From Rhizobium tibeticum (GTDB lineage Bacteria > Pseudomonadota > Alphaproteobacteria > Rhizobiales > Rhizobiaceae), in the NCBI RefSeq assembly GCF_900110205.1, contig NZ_FOCV01000039.1, positions 1-43,462 of the forward strand: 43,462 bases of DNA. Direction: 5' to 3'. The translations under genes were made by a program, and so were the position numbers. Below are positions 34,513-43,133 of the stretch, piece by piece (within the stretch, counting starts at the first letter, position 1; each line of letters begins with the position of its first letter). The notes beneath the pieces are model-generated. The model did not search any database and was not told the origin of the DNA. It saw only the letters and a list, made by a program, of their open reading frames with translations.

Positions 34513-35758
34513 AACGATCGCCCGAACTCGAGGCGATGTTGGCTGCGGACGAGACTGAAGTGCGCGATCAGGGTGCTCGGCGCAAACAGCTCATCGGCGG
34601 TGCTGCGCTGTTGCTCGGGGGGGCAGCACTCGCTTATGTGATCGTCTTCGCACCGCAAAAGCATCCATTGGATGTCCTTCAGGGTGACGAAGAATTTTCC
34701 ACGACCACCTTCCGGCCGCCGTCTTTTCTCCGTGAGGATCGCAATCCCGAGCAGAAACCGGCCGAGAATATCATCCAGCTTCCCGAGCCGCCGAAAGAAG
34801 AGAAAGAAGACCATTCGGATATCACGGAATTTAATGTTCCGCCTCCGCCCGTCGCCGTCGAAACCGCTGAACAGAAGCAACAGCCGCCGAGGAATTCCCG
34901 AAGCGATTTCTCTCGAAGCAGATTGTTACAGACTCCGCCAAGGCCGACAGCGGAGACGGCTCGCTGACCGGTGCCGCTGCGGAGGGTGCACCGACTGTGG
35001 CGGGTGAGGATCGCAACAGCAAGTTCCTGGCGACGGCCTCGGCAATTGGCGATCGCTCGGCCAAGGCGCGTCAGATCGGGCGGCTGGATGCCATGATCCC
35101 CGAGGGCACGCTGATCCCCGGGATTCTTGAAACTGCCATCAACAGCGACCTCCCCGGTCAGATCCGCGCCATCACTTCCCAGGACGTCTATTCCTTCGAT
35201 GGCCGTCGGATCCTCATTCCGACGGGAACGCGGCTGATTGGCGAATACCAGTCCGATATGATCCGTGGGCAGAAGCGCATCTTCGTCATTTGGACACGGC
35301 TCCTGCGCGACGACGGCGTTTCCGTTCGGCTGAACAGCATCGGCACCGACAGCCTCGGCCGGTCCGGCCTCACCGGTATCGTCGACAACAAATGGCGCGA
35401 GCGTTTCGGCTCGGCCATCCTGCTCTCCATTGTCGGTGCTGGCTCATCCTATCTCACCGGCTACGGCAGTGGGCAATATAGCACTAGTAACAGTAGCAAT
35501 GGCGAATCTGATTCCCAACGCGCCGCCGACCTGGCTCGCAAGACCATCGCTCAGACTTTCTCCGACATGGCCAATCAGGCGCTCGGAGAGAACCTCAAAA
35601 TTCCGCCGACGATCAGCGTCCACCAGGGTGAGCGCATCTTCGTCTATGTCCGCCAGGATCTCGACTTCTCCGCCATGTATCCGGATCCGGTCGAGGAAGC
35701 TATGAAGGAGATCAAGCATGAGCGAGGCCTTGGCACGGGTCGCGGCGTCAGGCAATGA
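34509..35758 (+). pseudogene. virB10: VirB10 core-complex protein, frameshifted
   Basis: The first 459 bases encode a normal VirB10 start: cytoplasmic tail, membrane helix (LIGGAALLLGGAALAYVIV) and a proline-rich stretch, then stop at 34967. The rest of VirB10 reads on in a different frame from about 34920 (KQIVTDSAKADSG onward) through the complete TrbI-type beta-barrel domain (IPEGTLIPGILETAINSDLP, FDGRRILIPTGTRLIGEYQS) to 35758. A one-base deletion between about 34870 and 34925 explains the break; it is not in a homopolymer. GTG 34997 could restart the C-terminal part, but it would lack the membrane anchor. VirB10 spans both membranes, so the channel should fail. Confidence 0.87.
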
Positions 35759-36746
35759 TCCGCATTATTTCCTGAAGCGGGCGCTATCACCGCTGGCGGA
35801 GTTTCTGGCCGATCCGAAAGTCGTCGAGATTTCCATCAATCGGCCGGGCGAGGTGTTCATCGAGCGTCTCGGTTCACCGCATATGGAGTTTCAAGAAATC
35901 CCGGCCCTGACGGGGACCGAGATCGAACATATCGGCGAGCGGGTGGCCGCCACGAGCAATCAGTTCATCAGCCGCATCAATCCACTGCTCAGTGCCGCGC
36001 TACCGAGCGGCGAGCGTATCCAGATCATTCTTCCGCCGGCTGCTCCTGATGGCGGCGCCATCTCGATCCGCAAGCAGGTGATCAGCGATTTCACGCTGGC
36101 GCAGTTTCGCGATAGCGGCGCGCTCGATAAGGTTTCCGTCACCGTCGGCGGATTGAGCGGGACCGAGCAGAGGCTTGTCGCGCTCCTGAAGGCGGACCGC
36201 ATCCACGACTTTATCGAGACGGCCGTCCGTGAACGCGTGTCGATCCTGATCAGCGGCGGCACGTCCACCGGCAAGACGACCTTTCTCAACGCCTGCCTCA
36301 AGAGCATCGACGTGCACGAACGCATCCTGACGCTCGAAGACACACGTGAACTCTTCCCGCCTCATCGCAACAGCGTCCATCTGGTCGCATCGCGTGGCGA
36401 TCAGGGGACGGCGCATGTGACAATCCAATCGCTGCTCGAGGCATCGTTGCGCATGCGGCCGGATCGGCTATTCGTCGGGGAGATCCGCGGGGCCGAGGCC
36501 TTCGCGTTCCTGCGCGCCATCAACACAGGTCATCCCGGCAGCATGTCGACCGTGCACGCCGATACGCCCATGGGGGCCCATGAGCAGCTCGCCATGATGA
36601 TGATGCAGGCGGGGCTGTCGTCGGGCTATTCGAAGCCGGATCTGATGTCCTACATCCGCATGGTGATACCGGTGGTGATCCAGCTGCGCCGTGACGGCGG
36701 CCGGCGCGGCGTATCGGAGATCTACTATGCCCGGCGCGCGCCATGA
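35718..36746 (+). CDS. virB11: VirB11 hexameric ATPase
   Basis: A 342-residue traffic ATPase. The N-terminal domain (1-150) is followed by Walker A GGTSTGKTT (180-188), the Asp box LEDTREL (206-212), Walker B RLFVGEIRG (250-258) and the His box GHPGSMSTVHAD (271-282), all intact. VirB11 rings at the cytoplasmic base drive pilus biogenesis and substrate handover. The ATG lies inside the end of virB10 (41-base overlap), and the stop overlaps the virD4 start as ATGA. Confidence 0.94.
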   Translation: MSEALARVAASGNDPHYFLKRALSPLAEFLADPKVVEISINRPGEVFIERLGSPHMEFQEIPALTGTEIEHIGERVAATSNQFISRINPLLSAALPSGERIQIILPPAAPDGGAISIRKQVISDFTLAQFRDSGALDKVSVTVGGLSGTEQRLVALLKADRIHDFIETAVRERVSILISGGTSTGKTTFLNACLKSIDVHERILTLEDTRELFPPHRNSVHLVASRGDQGTAHVTIQSLLEASLRMRPDRLFVGEIRGAEAFAFLRAINTGHPGSMSTVHADTPMGAHEQLAMMMMQAGLSSGYSKPDLMSYIRMVIPVVIQLRRDGGRRGVSEIYYARRAP

Positions 36747-38791
36747 GCCGATCTTATCTTTCGATCTATCTGCTGTTCTGCGTGCTGATCGCCGCAGCCG
36801 TCTGGATGATGAGTTACAGCCTGATCCTGCTGCTTGTCTGGAAGGATGGTCGAATTCTGCATTTGATGACGACCACCAATCCCTTGGCGCCAATCCAGCA
36901 ATTCGTCGCCTACTCGAACAGCCGGCCGTTGCGACTGGTGGCAATCGGATCTTTGGGTCCAGCGATTTTCGTCGCAGCTGCTGCGGCCGCATTCGGACTG
37001 CGTCGTCCCGCAAACCCGCTGGGAGATGCCGCTTTTCAGGACATGGCGTCGCTGCGACGTGGGGGCTGGTTTCGGAAGGATGGACATGTCTTCGGCCGCG
37101 TCGGACGCAAAATTCTTCGCCGCAAGGATGACCGCCATCATCTGGTAATCGGTCCAACACGCTCCGGCAAGGGTGTCGGTTATGTCATTCCAAATGCTCT
37201 GGTGCACAAGGGCTCGATGATCGTCACGGATTTGAAAGGCGAAATATTCGAGCACACTGCCGGCTACCGGGCGAGCATCGGCAATCGCGTCTACCAGTTC
37301 TCGCCGGGATCGGCGAAGACGCACCGCTGGAACCCGCTGGATTTTGTGCGGACCGATCGTGGTAGCCGCACGCTCGACCTGCAGAACATGGCAAGTATCC
37401 TCATTCCCGAAACGATGGGTTCGGAAAACGCCATCTGGCAGGGTATTGCCCAGCAGGTAATCGCCGGCGTCATCAGCTACGTGCTGGAAAGCCCGCATTA
37501 CAAGAACCGCCGCAATCTCGGCGAGGTCAATAGCTTCCTCAACTCGGGCATCGATCTGCAGGTCCTGATGAAGCTGATCAAGGAGAACGAGCCCTATCTC
37601 TCCCGATTCACGACCGAGAGCTTCAACGCCTATATCACCCTGAACGAAAGAGCAGCGCGCTCTGCCCTTCTCGATATTCAGAAAGCTCTGGCGCCTTTCC
37701 GCAACGAACGCGTCGTCGCTGCCACCACCGTGACCGATATCGATCTGGCGTCACTGCAGCGCCGGCCGGTCACGATATATCTGGCGCCGAATATCACCTA
37801 CATGACGATCCTGAGGCCGCTGCTGACGCTCTTCGTGCAGCAGACGATGGACTTGCTGACGCGCGAGCATAACTCGAGTGCCCTTCCCGTCTATTTCCTG
37901 CTCGACGGATTCCGCCAGCTGAAGAAGATGGACGAGATCATGAACAAGCTGCCCTATGTGGCCGGCTACAACATCAAGATGGCCTTCATCATTCAGGATC
38001 TTAGAAACCTCGATGAGATCTACGGGGAAACTGCGCGGCATTCGCTTCTCGGCAATTGTGGTCTTCAACTCATTCTTGGCGCCAACGATCAGGGGACCGC
38101 GGAATACGCTTCACGCGCGCTTGGCAAGCGAACCATTCGCTACCAATCGGAATCCCGGACACTGGAACTGATGGGCCTGCCGCGTCGCACCAAGGTCGAG
38201 CAAATTCGCGAACGAGACCTGATGATGCCGCAGGAGGTTCGGCAGATGCCGGAGGATCACCTCATCCTGTTGGTCGAGGGTGAGCGTCCGATCTTCCGGA
38301 CAAAGCTTCTCTATCACGTCAGCGAACCGTTCAGAAGTGCGGCAAAATATGCGGAGGAAAATCCGGTCGAAGTTCCGGCAGCGGAGTTCGCAGCGATGCT
38401 TCCGGTCCCCGCCACCACCGTTGGATATGATGAAGCGTCAGATCTTATTTCCGAGAAGAGCTACCCTCAGGCACCGATCTCGAACATAGAGGCAGCGACG
38501 GCGTCGAATGCCAAGACAGCACCCACGAAGGTGGCGCGCAGCATTCGGGCAAAGCCGACAGCCAGCGCAGGCCGGAAAACGACATCGGCGCTCGCTGCGT
38601 CCGAAGGTGCACCGCCCGGCGATCGACAGGTGCATATCGAAGAAAAGCTGTTGCCGACCGGCACTCGCTTAAGAGCAGTGATTGCTGCGTCACTCGCCGC
38701 GGCGCCGGAGATGTCGCCGCCGCGGCGGAAGAACATCCAGGAGATTTTGGCACAGACCATTCCTGATCCTGCCGAAATCGGCCTGGAATAA
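36743..38791 (+). CDS. virD4: VirD4/TraG coupling protein with altered Walker B
   Basis: A 682-residue type IV coupling protein. Two N-terminal membrane helices (about 8-33 and 64-86), Walker A GPTRSGKG (137-144), and the family segments IVTDLKGEIFEHTAGYR and FIIQDLRNLDEIYGE are present. The Walker B segment reads FLLDGFRQLKK where the family has LLDEF: codon 389 (37907-37909) is GGA, so the catalytic Glu is Gly by a single base change from GAA. The C-terminal 130 residues are low-complexity. VirD4 brings DNA or protein substrates to the channel; no relaxase gene is in the window. Confidence 0.92.
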   Translation: MSRSYLSIYLLFCVLIAAAVWMMSYSLILLLVWKDGRILHLMTTTNPLAPIQQFVAYSNSRPLRLVAIGSLGPAIFVAAAAAAFGLRRPANPLGDAAFQDMASLRRGGWFRKDGHVFGRVGRKILRRKDDRHHLVIGPTRSGKGVGYVIPNALVHKGSMIVTDLKGEIFEHTAGYRASIGNRVYQFSPGSAKTHRWNPLDFVRTDRGSRTLDLQNMASILIPETMGSENAIWQGIAQQVIAGVISYVLESPHYKNRRNLGEVNSFLNSGIDLQVLMKLIKENEPYLSRFTTESFNAYITLNERAARSALLDIQKALAPFRNERVVAATTVTDIDLASLQRRPVTIYLAPNITYMTILRPLLTLFVQQTMDLLTREHNSSALPVYFLLDGFRQLKKMDEIMNKLPYVAGYNIKMAFIIQDLRNLDEIYGETARHSLLGNCGLQLILGANDQGTAEYASRALGKRTIRYQSESRTLELMGLPRRTKVEQIRERDLMMPQEVRQMPEDHLILLVEGERPIFRTKLLYHVSEPFRSAAKYAEENPVEVPAAEFAAMLPVPATTVGYDEASDLISEKSYPQAPISNIEAATASNAKTAPTKVARSIRAKPTASAGRKTTSALAASEGAPPGDRQVHIEEKLLPTGTRLRAVIAASLAAAPEMSPPRRKNIQEILAQTIPDPAEIGLE

Positions 38792-38794
38792 GCC

Positions 38795-38972
38795 ATGTCT
38801 CCGCAGGAGGCAGCCGAATTGGCCAAGGAGCGGGCGAGACCTGACCGCATATGGCGAGCTCCTCGACCGGGAGACAGGACAGACGATTGTCGATCCCACC
38901 CGCTTAGTCGTTCCCATCCTGGAGCGCTTCATCGGTTGTTTGCCCTGTAATCCATGCCATCAGCCATCATAG
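38795..38972 (+). pseudogene. Small gene behind virD4, frameshifted
   Basis: ATG 38795, three bases after the virD4 stop, opens MSPQEAAELAKERA. Coding-like sequence then continues in another frame (DLTAYGELLDRETGQTIVDP and RLVVPILERFIG) to a stop at 38972. The two parts join smoothly if one indel near 38835 is corrected. The family is not recognised. Reading the ATG frame without correction gives an arginine- and proline-rich 51-residue tail. Confidence 0.45.
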
Positions 38973-39064
38973 TCATCCCCGGCTGATCACGTGCAAACAC
39001 GCCTGACGAATGTCGGGCAGCATGCTGGCTAGGTCATGTTTCAAAAACGCAAGATGCGACGCCT

Positions 39065-39745
39065 TCAGTGTCGCAGGCTGCCGGCAGCGGCGAGCATCTC
39101 CGCCGCGTTTGGAAAGATGGAGAGGCTGTTCGGCCCGTCGCGCGCTTCAATTTGCACCCAGCGAACGATGCCGTCGGCGTCGATGAGGAAGTGCCCGACA
39201 AGTTGTGTGGGGTGGCTAGCGAGGATCGCACGATCGGCTTCATTAAGCTCGAAGCCGTCCTGGGCGTTGAGTACGGGATTGGCCGCCATTGGATGTAGCG
39301 CTTCCGGCAATTCGCCCGTAGGGTTAATGCGAGCTGCTTCGAATTGCGCCATGCTTGCCCGATAGGGCCATGCAGGCTGCTCGCGGCTGTCCTCGGGCAG
39401 GAACTCGGCGCGCGGTACGCCGAAGGCCCGGTGCGTGGAGCAATCCTGGTCACATAGGAGCAAGGCCGGCGTCGGCCGGTGCCCAAAATACATGCGGGCG
39501 CGCTCCACCGGCGTGTTGATCACGGCAACGGTTTCCACCCCCGCCGCGTGCAGGGCAGGCTGTAAGCCGCCGAGCTGTCCCACTTGACGCCGGCAGAACG
39601 GACAGTGCAACCCGCGGAAGAAGGCGATCAGAAACGGGTGACCGTGGAGGCTGGCGAGAGAAACCGTTCCTTCTTGATTTGCCGAGGGAAGCGCGAATGC
39701 GGGTGCGTATTCCCCTGGTTGCAGCGGGCGTATCTGGTCTCCCAT
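39065..39745 (-). CDS. Peroxiredoxin-like protein (AhpC/TSA, thioredoxin fold)
   Basis: A 226-residue thioredoxin-fold protein of the peroxiredoxin-like family. The active-site segment is FFRGLHCPFCRRQ, with Cys48 and Cys51 in a CPFC arrangement rather than the single peroxidatic Cys of typical Prx. The N-terminus APAFALPSANQEGTVSLASL matches the family. There is no signal peptide, so it is cytoplasmic and probably reduces peroxides or disulfides. AGGACAGATGCC precedes the ATG. It is a single gene reading against the virB operon. Confidence 0.87.
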   Translation of the reverse strand: MGDQIRPLQPGEYAPAFALPSANQEGTVSLASLHGHPFLIAFFRGLHCPFCRRQVGQLGGLQPALHAAGVETVAVINTPVERARMYFGHRPTPALLLCDQDCSTHRAFGVPRAEFLPEDSREQPAWPYRASMAQFEAARINPTGELPEALHPMAANPVLNAQDGFELNEADRAILASHPTQLVGHFLIDADGIVRWVQIEARDGPNSLSIFPNAAEMLAAAGSLRH

Positions 39746-40074
39746 GGCATCTGTCCTTTGCTAGGTGTTCAGGTGAATGCTGGGCTTGATCCAAGTCCAA
39801 CACCTAACACGCCACGGCACCACTCGCTATGTTCACGGAGTAAATTAGCTCAGGGTGCGAAGCTCCAGAAGTTCTGCGACGGCGGCGCCGTCCCCCTTTT
39901 GTCGCGCAATCCGGCCAAGGCCGCCTTCCGCTATCAGCCGCCCAAAGCGGTCGCTCGACGAGAGCTTGGAGCATTTCCTATGCTGCTCACTCGGCCTTCT
40001 ACGGGCAGTTTTAGAAGTCGGGACAGAGCCAAGGCGGACTTTTGTGCTCTGGACGCGGTCTGAGTCGAAGTCAA
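39746..40074. other. Divergent intergenic region between the peroxiredoxin and GH15 genes
   Basis: About 330 bases with the promoters of both genes. A minus-strand frame ending near 39845 (AELLELRTLS) looks faintly coding-like, but no family or start is evident. Nothing else is recognisable. Confidence 0.35.
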
Positions 40075-41868
40075 ATGACCGCTTCAATGAGAAACGGTCG
40101 ACGCATTGTAACCATCCTCTGGTCATCCGCGAGACCGCCGCGCTTGTGTCGAAGGATGGATCGATCGACTGGCTTTGCTTTCCGCGCTTCGACTCTCCTG
40201 CCTGCTTCGCCGCCCTCCTTGGCAACGAAGGCCATGGTCACTGGTCGATCAGACCTGCGAGCGAGAACCAATGTGGTAAAACGCCATTACAGGGAGGACA
40301 CGCTCGTTCTCGAGACGGAGTTCAAGACCGAAACCGGTACCGCGGTGGTTTGCGACTTCATGCCCTTGCGCGACAGTACAAGCGATCTGATGCGTCTCGT
40401 CGAGGGCAAGAGCGGCACCTTGACGTTCGACCTGGAATTCGTCCTTCGCTTCGGCTACGGCCGAACCGTGCCATGGGTAACCAGCGGCGAGGACGGCACC
40501 ATCACAGCGATTGCCGGACCCGACAGGCTGACCCTGACGTCGTCCGTTCCTCTGCACGGGGACGAGATGCGAACCGTGGGCACGTTTTCCGTCTCCGCTG
40601 GGGAACAGCAGTCATTTACGCTGACATGGAACCCGTCGCACTTGGCTCGGCCGGCCGCGAAGTCCATCGATACTGCCTTAGAGGACACCGAATCCTATTG
40701 GAGATCATTCGCGAAGAACTGCCCGCAGGTTGGCGGATGGACGGCGCAGGTCAAACGATCTCTGATTACGCTGAAGGCACTGACGTACATGCCCACAGGC
40801 GGCATTGTTGCCGCTGCGACGACCTCACTCCCCGAACAACTCGGCGGACCGCGGAACTGGGACTACAGATATTGCTGGCTTCGTGGCGCCACGCTGACGC
40901 TTCTCGCGCTCATGAAGCTCGGCTACTACGAGGAAGCCGGCGCATGGCGCGACTGGCTTTTGCGAGCTGTCGCGGGCGCCCCTGCACAGATGCAGATCAT
41001 GTACGGTGTAGCGGGCGAGCGGAACCTGCTCGAGTGGGAGGTCCCTTGGCTTCCGGGTTACGAAGGATCTCGCCCGGTCCGGATCGGCAACGCAGCCTCG
41101 GAACAGGTTCAGCTCGACGTCTATGGCGAAGTCGCCGACGCCATGCTGCGAGCGCGCAAGGGAGGACTGCCGGCTCACCGCCGCGGGCGCGAGCTCGCGG
41201 CCGCCATTCTTCCCTTCCTAGAGAAGATATGGACAGAACCGGACGAAGGGATTTGGGAGGTGCGCGGTCACCGCCAGCATTTCACATATTCGAAGGTCAT
41301 GGCATGGGTCGCTTTCGACCGTGCGGCGACGACTGCGCGAGACGAAGGCAATCCAGAGGCTACCTTGCATTGGCAAGCCGTGGCCGATCAAATTCACGAA
41401 GAGGTCTGCCGAAAGGCATTCGACGCCGAGCTTGGCTGCTTCGTTCAGGCCTACGGCTCCAAGGCTCTCGACGCCAGCCTGCTGCAAATTGGCATGGTTG
41501 GATTCCTTCCTCCCGAGGACCCGCGCTACATCGCCACCGTCGAGGCCATCCAACACAAGCTCCTGCGCGACGGCCTCTTGCTCCGGTACGAGACCCGTGA
41601 AGTGGACGACGGACTGCCACCTGGGGAAGGTGCATTCCTTGCATGCAGCTTTTGGCTGGTCGACGCGCTTGTCTTGATCGGCCGAAGGGACGACGCTCGG
41701 CGTCTCTTCGAAAGGTTGCTGTCACTTTGCAACGACGTCGGCCTCCTGGCGGAGGAGTACGATCCTCATGCCGAGCGGATGGTTGGAAACTTCCCTCAAG
41801 CGTTCAGTCATGTCGGACTGATCAACAGTGCGCTCAATCTCTCCCTGTCAAGCGAAGCGAGGAATTGA
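40075..41868 (+). CDS. GH15 glucoamylase/trehalase-like hydrolase with a scrambled N-terminal segment
   Basis: About 597 residues of the bacterial GH15 family. The catalytic barrel is well preserved: NWDYRYCWLR, LPGYEGSRPVRIGNAA, VYGEVADAM, WEVRGHRQHFTYSKVMAWVA and the C-terminal LLAEEYDP with the probable base Glu. Two oddities stand out. The conserved N-terminal block (ETAALVSKDGSIDWLCFPRF, FAALLGNEGHGHWSI) is encoded at about 40110-40268 in another frame, so the main frame carries about 53 unrelated residues there. The invariant Asp of WLRDA, a subsite -1 residue, is Gly (GGC at 40885-40887). The enzyme would hydrolyse alpha-glucans or trehalose, but is probably impaired as written. Confidence 0.82.
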   Translation: MTASMRNGRRIVTILWSSARPPRLCRRMDRSTGFAFRASTLLPASPPSLATKAMVTGRSDLRARTNVVKRHYREDTLVLETEFKTETGTAVVCDFMPLRDSTSDLMRLVEGKSGTLTFDLEFVLRFGYGRTVPWVTSGEDGTITAIAGPDRLTLTSSVPLHGDEMRTVGTFSVSAGEQQSFTLTWNPSHLARPAAKSIDTALEDTESYWRSFAKNCPQVGGWTAQVKRSLITLKALTYMPTGGIVAAATTSLPEQLGGPRNWDYRYCWLRGATLTLLALMKLGYYEEAGAWRDWLLRAVAGAPAQMQIMYGVAGERNLLEWEVPWLPGYEGSRPVRIGNAASEQVQLDVYGEVADAMLRARKGGLPAHRRGRELAAAILPFLEKIWTEPDEGIWEVRGHRQHFTYSKVMAWVAFDRAATTARDEGNPEATLHWQAVADQIHEEVCRKAFDAELGCFVQAYGSKALDASLLQIGMVGFLPPEDPRYIATVEAIQHKLLRDGLLLRYETREVDDGLPPGEGAFLACSFWLVDALVLIGRRDDARRLFERLLSLCNDVGLLAEEYDPHAERMVGNFPQAFSHVGLINSALNLSLSSEARN

Positions 41869-42074
41869 CCCCCGCATTGCCTCAAGCAAAATGTTACCGA
41901 TAGGGTTGATGCTCCTGACGGGGCGCTGCTGATTTGCTGTCCCGGCTCGGGGGGCGGATGGCACGGCGGAACAGCGGGCTGAATGAAGGGTCGCCCGGTC
42001 GCATTCAGTGGAAATTTCTGGACGCGAAACTTTATCTTCGTGACTACAGCGAACGGCCCACTCACGCAATCCGC
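41869..42074. other. Non-coding stretch after the GH15 gene
   Basis: About 200 bases (with the remnant at 42075-42303, about 440 bases without an intact gene). No terminator hairpin or regulatory motif was recognised. Confidence 0.35.
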
Positions 42075-42303
42075 TTAGGAAAAGCTGTGAGGGAGCGGAT
42101 TGGAAATCTCCGCTGGCAGCTCGCGATTGCCAAAGAAGTCGAGTTCGTGTGATCGCTTGATCCGTTCTATTTCGATACCTTCCTTTCTGACGAACACAAA
42201 CGCGAAGTGTCCCTCATCCGAGGAATAACCGACCTTCGTGAGATGAGCATTTACGCTCGCTGCGAGGTCAGTCGGCTCATCGGTCGGAGAAAAGTTCGGC
42301 GTC
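42075..42303 (-). pseudogene. 3' remnant of an unidentified gene cut at the insertion site
   Basis: On the minus strand a coding-like frame reads FSPTDEPTDLAASVNAHLTK, VGYSSDEGHFAFVFVRKEGI and ELDFFGNRELPAEISNPLPH, ending in TAA at 42075-42077. It has no start codon and is bounded upstream by a TAG at the CTAG site where the insertion sequences begin. The composition looks like a genuine protein C-terminus of about 75 residues. The 5' part was probably lost when the IS701-type element inserted. The family is not recognised. Confidence 0.45.
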
Positions 42304-42365
42304 TAGGCTCAGGCCCTATTAATTTGGTTTGAGATGTGATTCACGGTGTCTGGGAGGATGCCGTG

Positions 42366-42635
42366 ATGGATGAGTTTCTGCTAAGCGAGCGCCAGATGGC
42401 GCGGATCGAGGCGTATTTTCCGTTGTCGCATGGCGTGCCGCGCGTCGATGACCGGCGGGTGGTGAGCGGGATCGTTTACGTGATCCGCAACGGCCTGCAG
42501 TGGAAGGACGCGCCCAGGGCCTATGGCCCGCACAAGACGCTGTACAACCGCTTCATCCGCTGGAGCCGGCTCGGCGTCTTCGACCGCATCTTCGCCGGGC
42601 TCGCCGGCGAAGGGCCGAAGCCGGAGCGGACATGA
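42366..42635 (+). CDS. IS5-family transposase, OrfA
   Basis: An 89-residue N-terminal transposase part (DUF4096-like): LLSERQMARIEAYFPLSHGV, DDRRVVSGIVYVIRNGLQWK and GPHKTLYNRFIRWSRLGVF. ATG 42366 has GGGAGGATGCCG upstream; a GTG 30 bases earlier is less likely. Its TGA stop overlaps the start of OrfB as ATGA. Confidence 0.85.
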   Translation: MDEFLLSERQMARIEAYFPLSHGVPRVDDRRVVSGIVYVIRNGLQWKDAPRAYGPHKTLYNRFIRWSRLGVFDRIFAGLAGEGPKPERT

Positions 42636-43116
42636 TCGACGCGACGCATTTGAAGGCGCATCGCACGGCGGCGAGCCTGCTCAAAAAGGGGCTCTTCCCC
42701 GTCGTATCGGGCGCACCAAGGGCGGACTGAACTCCAAGCTCCACACCGTCTGCGACGGCGAAGGCCGCCCCATCCTCATGCTGCTCTCGGAAGGCCAGAT
42801 GAGCGATCACAAGGGCGCAAGCCTCGTGCTCGACGCGCTGCCGCCGGCCAAGGCCCTCATCGCCGATCGAGGCTACGACAGCGCCGCGTTCCGCCAGGCG
42901 CTCGTCGCAAAAGGCATCGAGCCCTGCATCCCGTCGAGCCGTAGCCGCAAAATCCCCTATCCCTACGACAAGGCACTCTATCGCCAGCGCCACAGGATCG
43001 AGAACCTTTTCGCCAAGCTCAAGGACTGGCGCCGCATCGCCACACGCTACGACCGATGCGCACACACATTCTTCTCAGCCATCTGCATCGCAGCAGCCGT
43101 CATCTTCTGGCTCTAA
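42632..43116 (+). CDS. IS5-family transposase, OrfB (DDE domain, needs a -1 frameshift)
   Basis: The catalytic part of the transposase. It opens MIDATHLKAHRTAASLLKKG from ATG 42632 (first Asp of the DDE triad). It then shifts by -1 to continue PRRIGRTKGGLNSKLHTVCD, ALIADRGYDSAAF (second Asp) and YRQRHRIENLFAKLKDWRRI (Glu), ending in FWL. The shift falls on C AAA AAG at 42682-42688, a recognised slippery pattern, so it may be programmed; an indel would also fit. Without the shift the ATG frame ends at about 42730. Confidence 0.8.
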
Positions 43117-43133
43117 TCAATGAGTCCTGAGCC

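Larger units (their letters stand above)
42306..43133 (+). mobile_element. IS5-family (IS427-like) insertion sequence, 828 bp
   Basis: Terminal inverted repeats begin GGCTCAGG at 42306 and end CCTGAGCC at 43133, with imperfect matching for about 17 bases inward. The flanks are CTAG on both sides, and the element is bounded by a TA duplication (42304-42305 and 43134-43135), as expected for the IS427 group. It carries two overlapping transposase frames on the plus strand. The right end abuts the tail of an IS701-family element. Confidence 0.85.

Noticed and set aside
34611..34630. Run of seven G in virB10 as the frameshift site
   Set aside because: The frame is correct on both sides of this run (LLLGGAALAY); the break lies about 250 bases further on.
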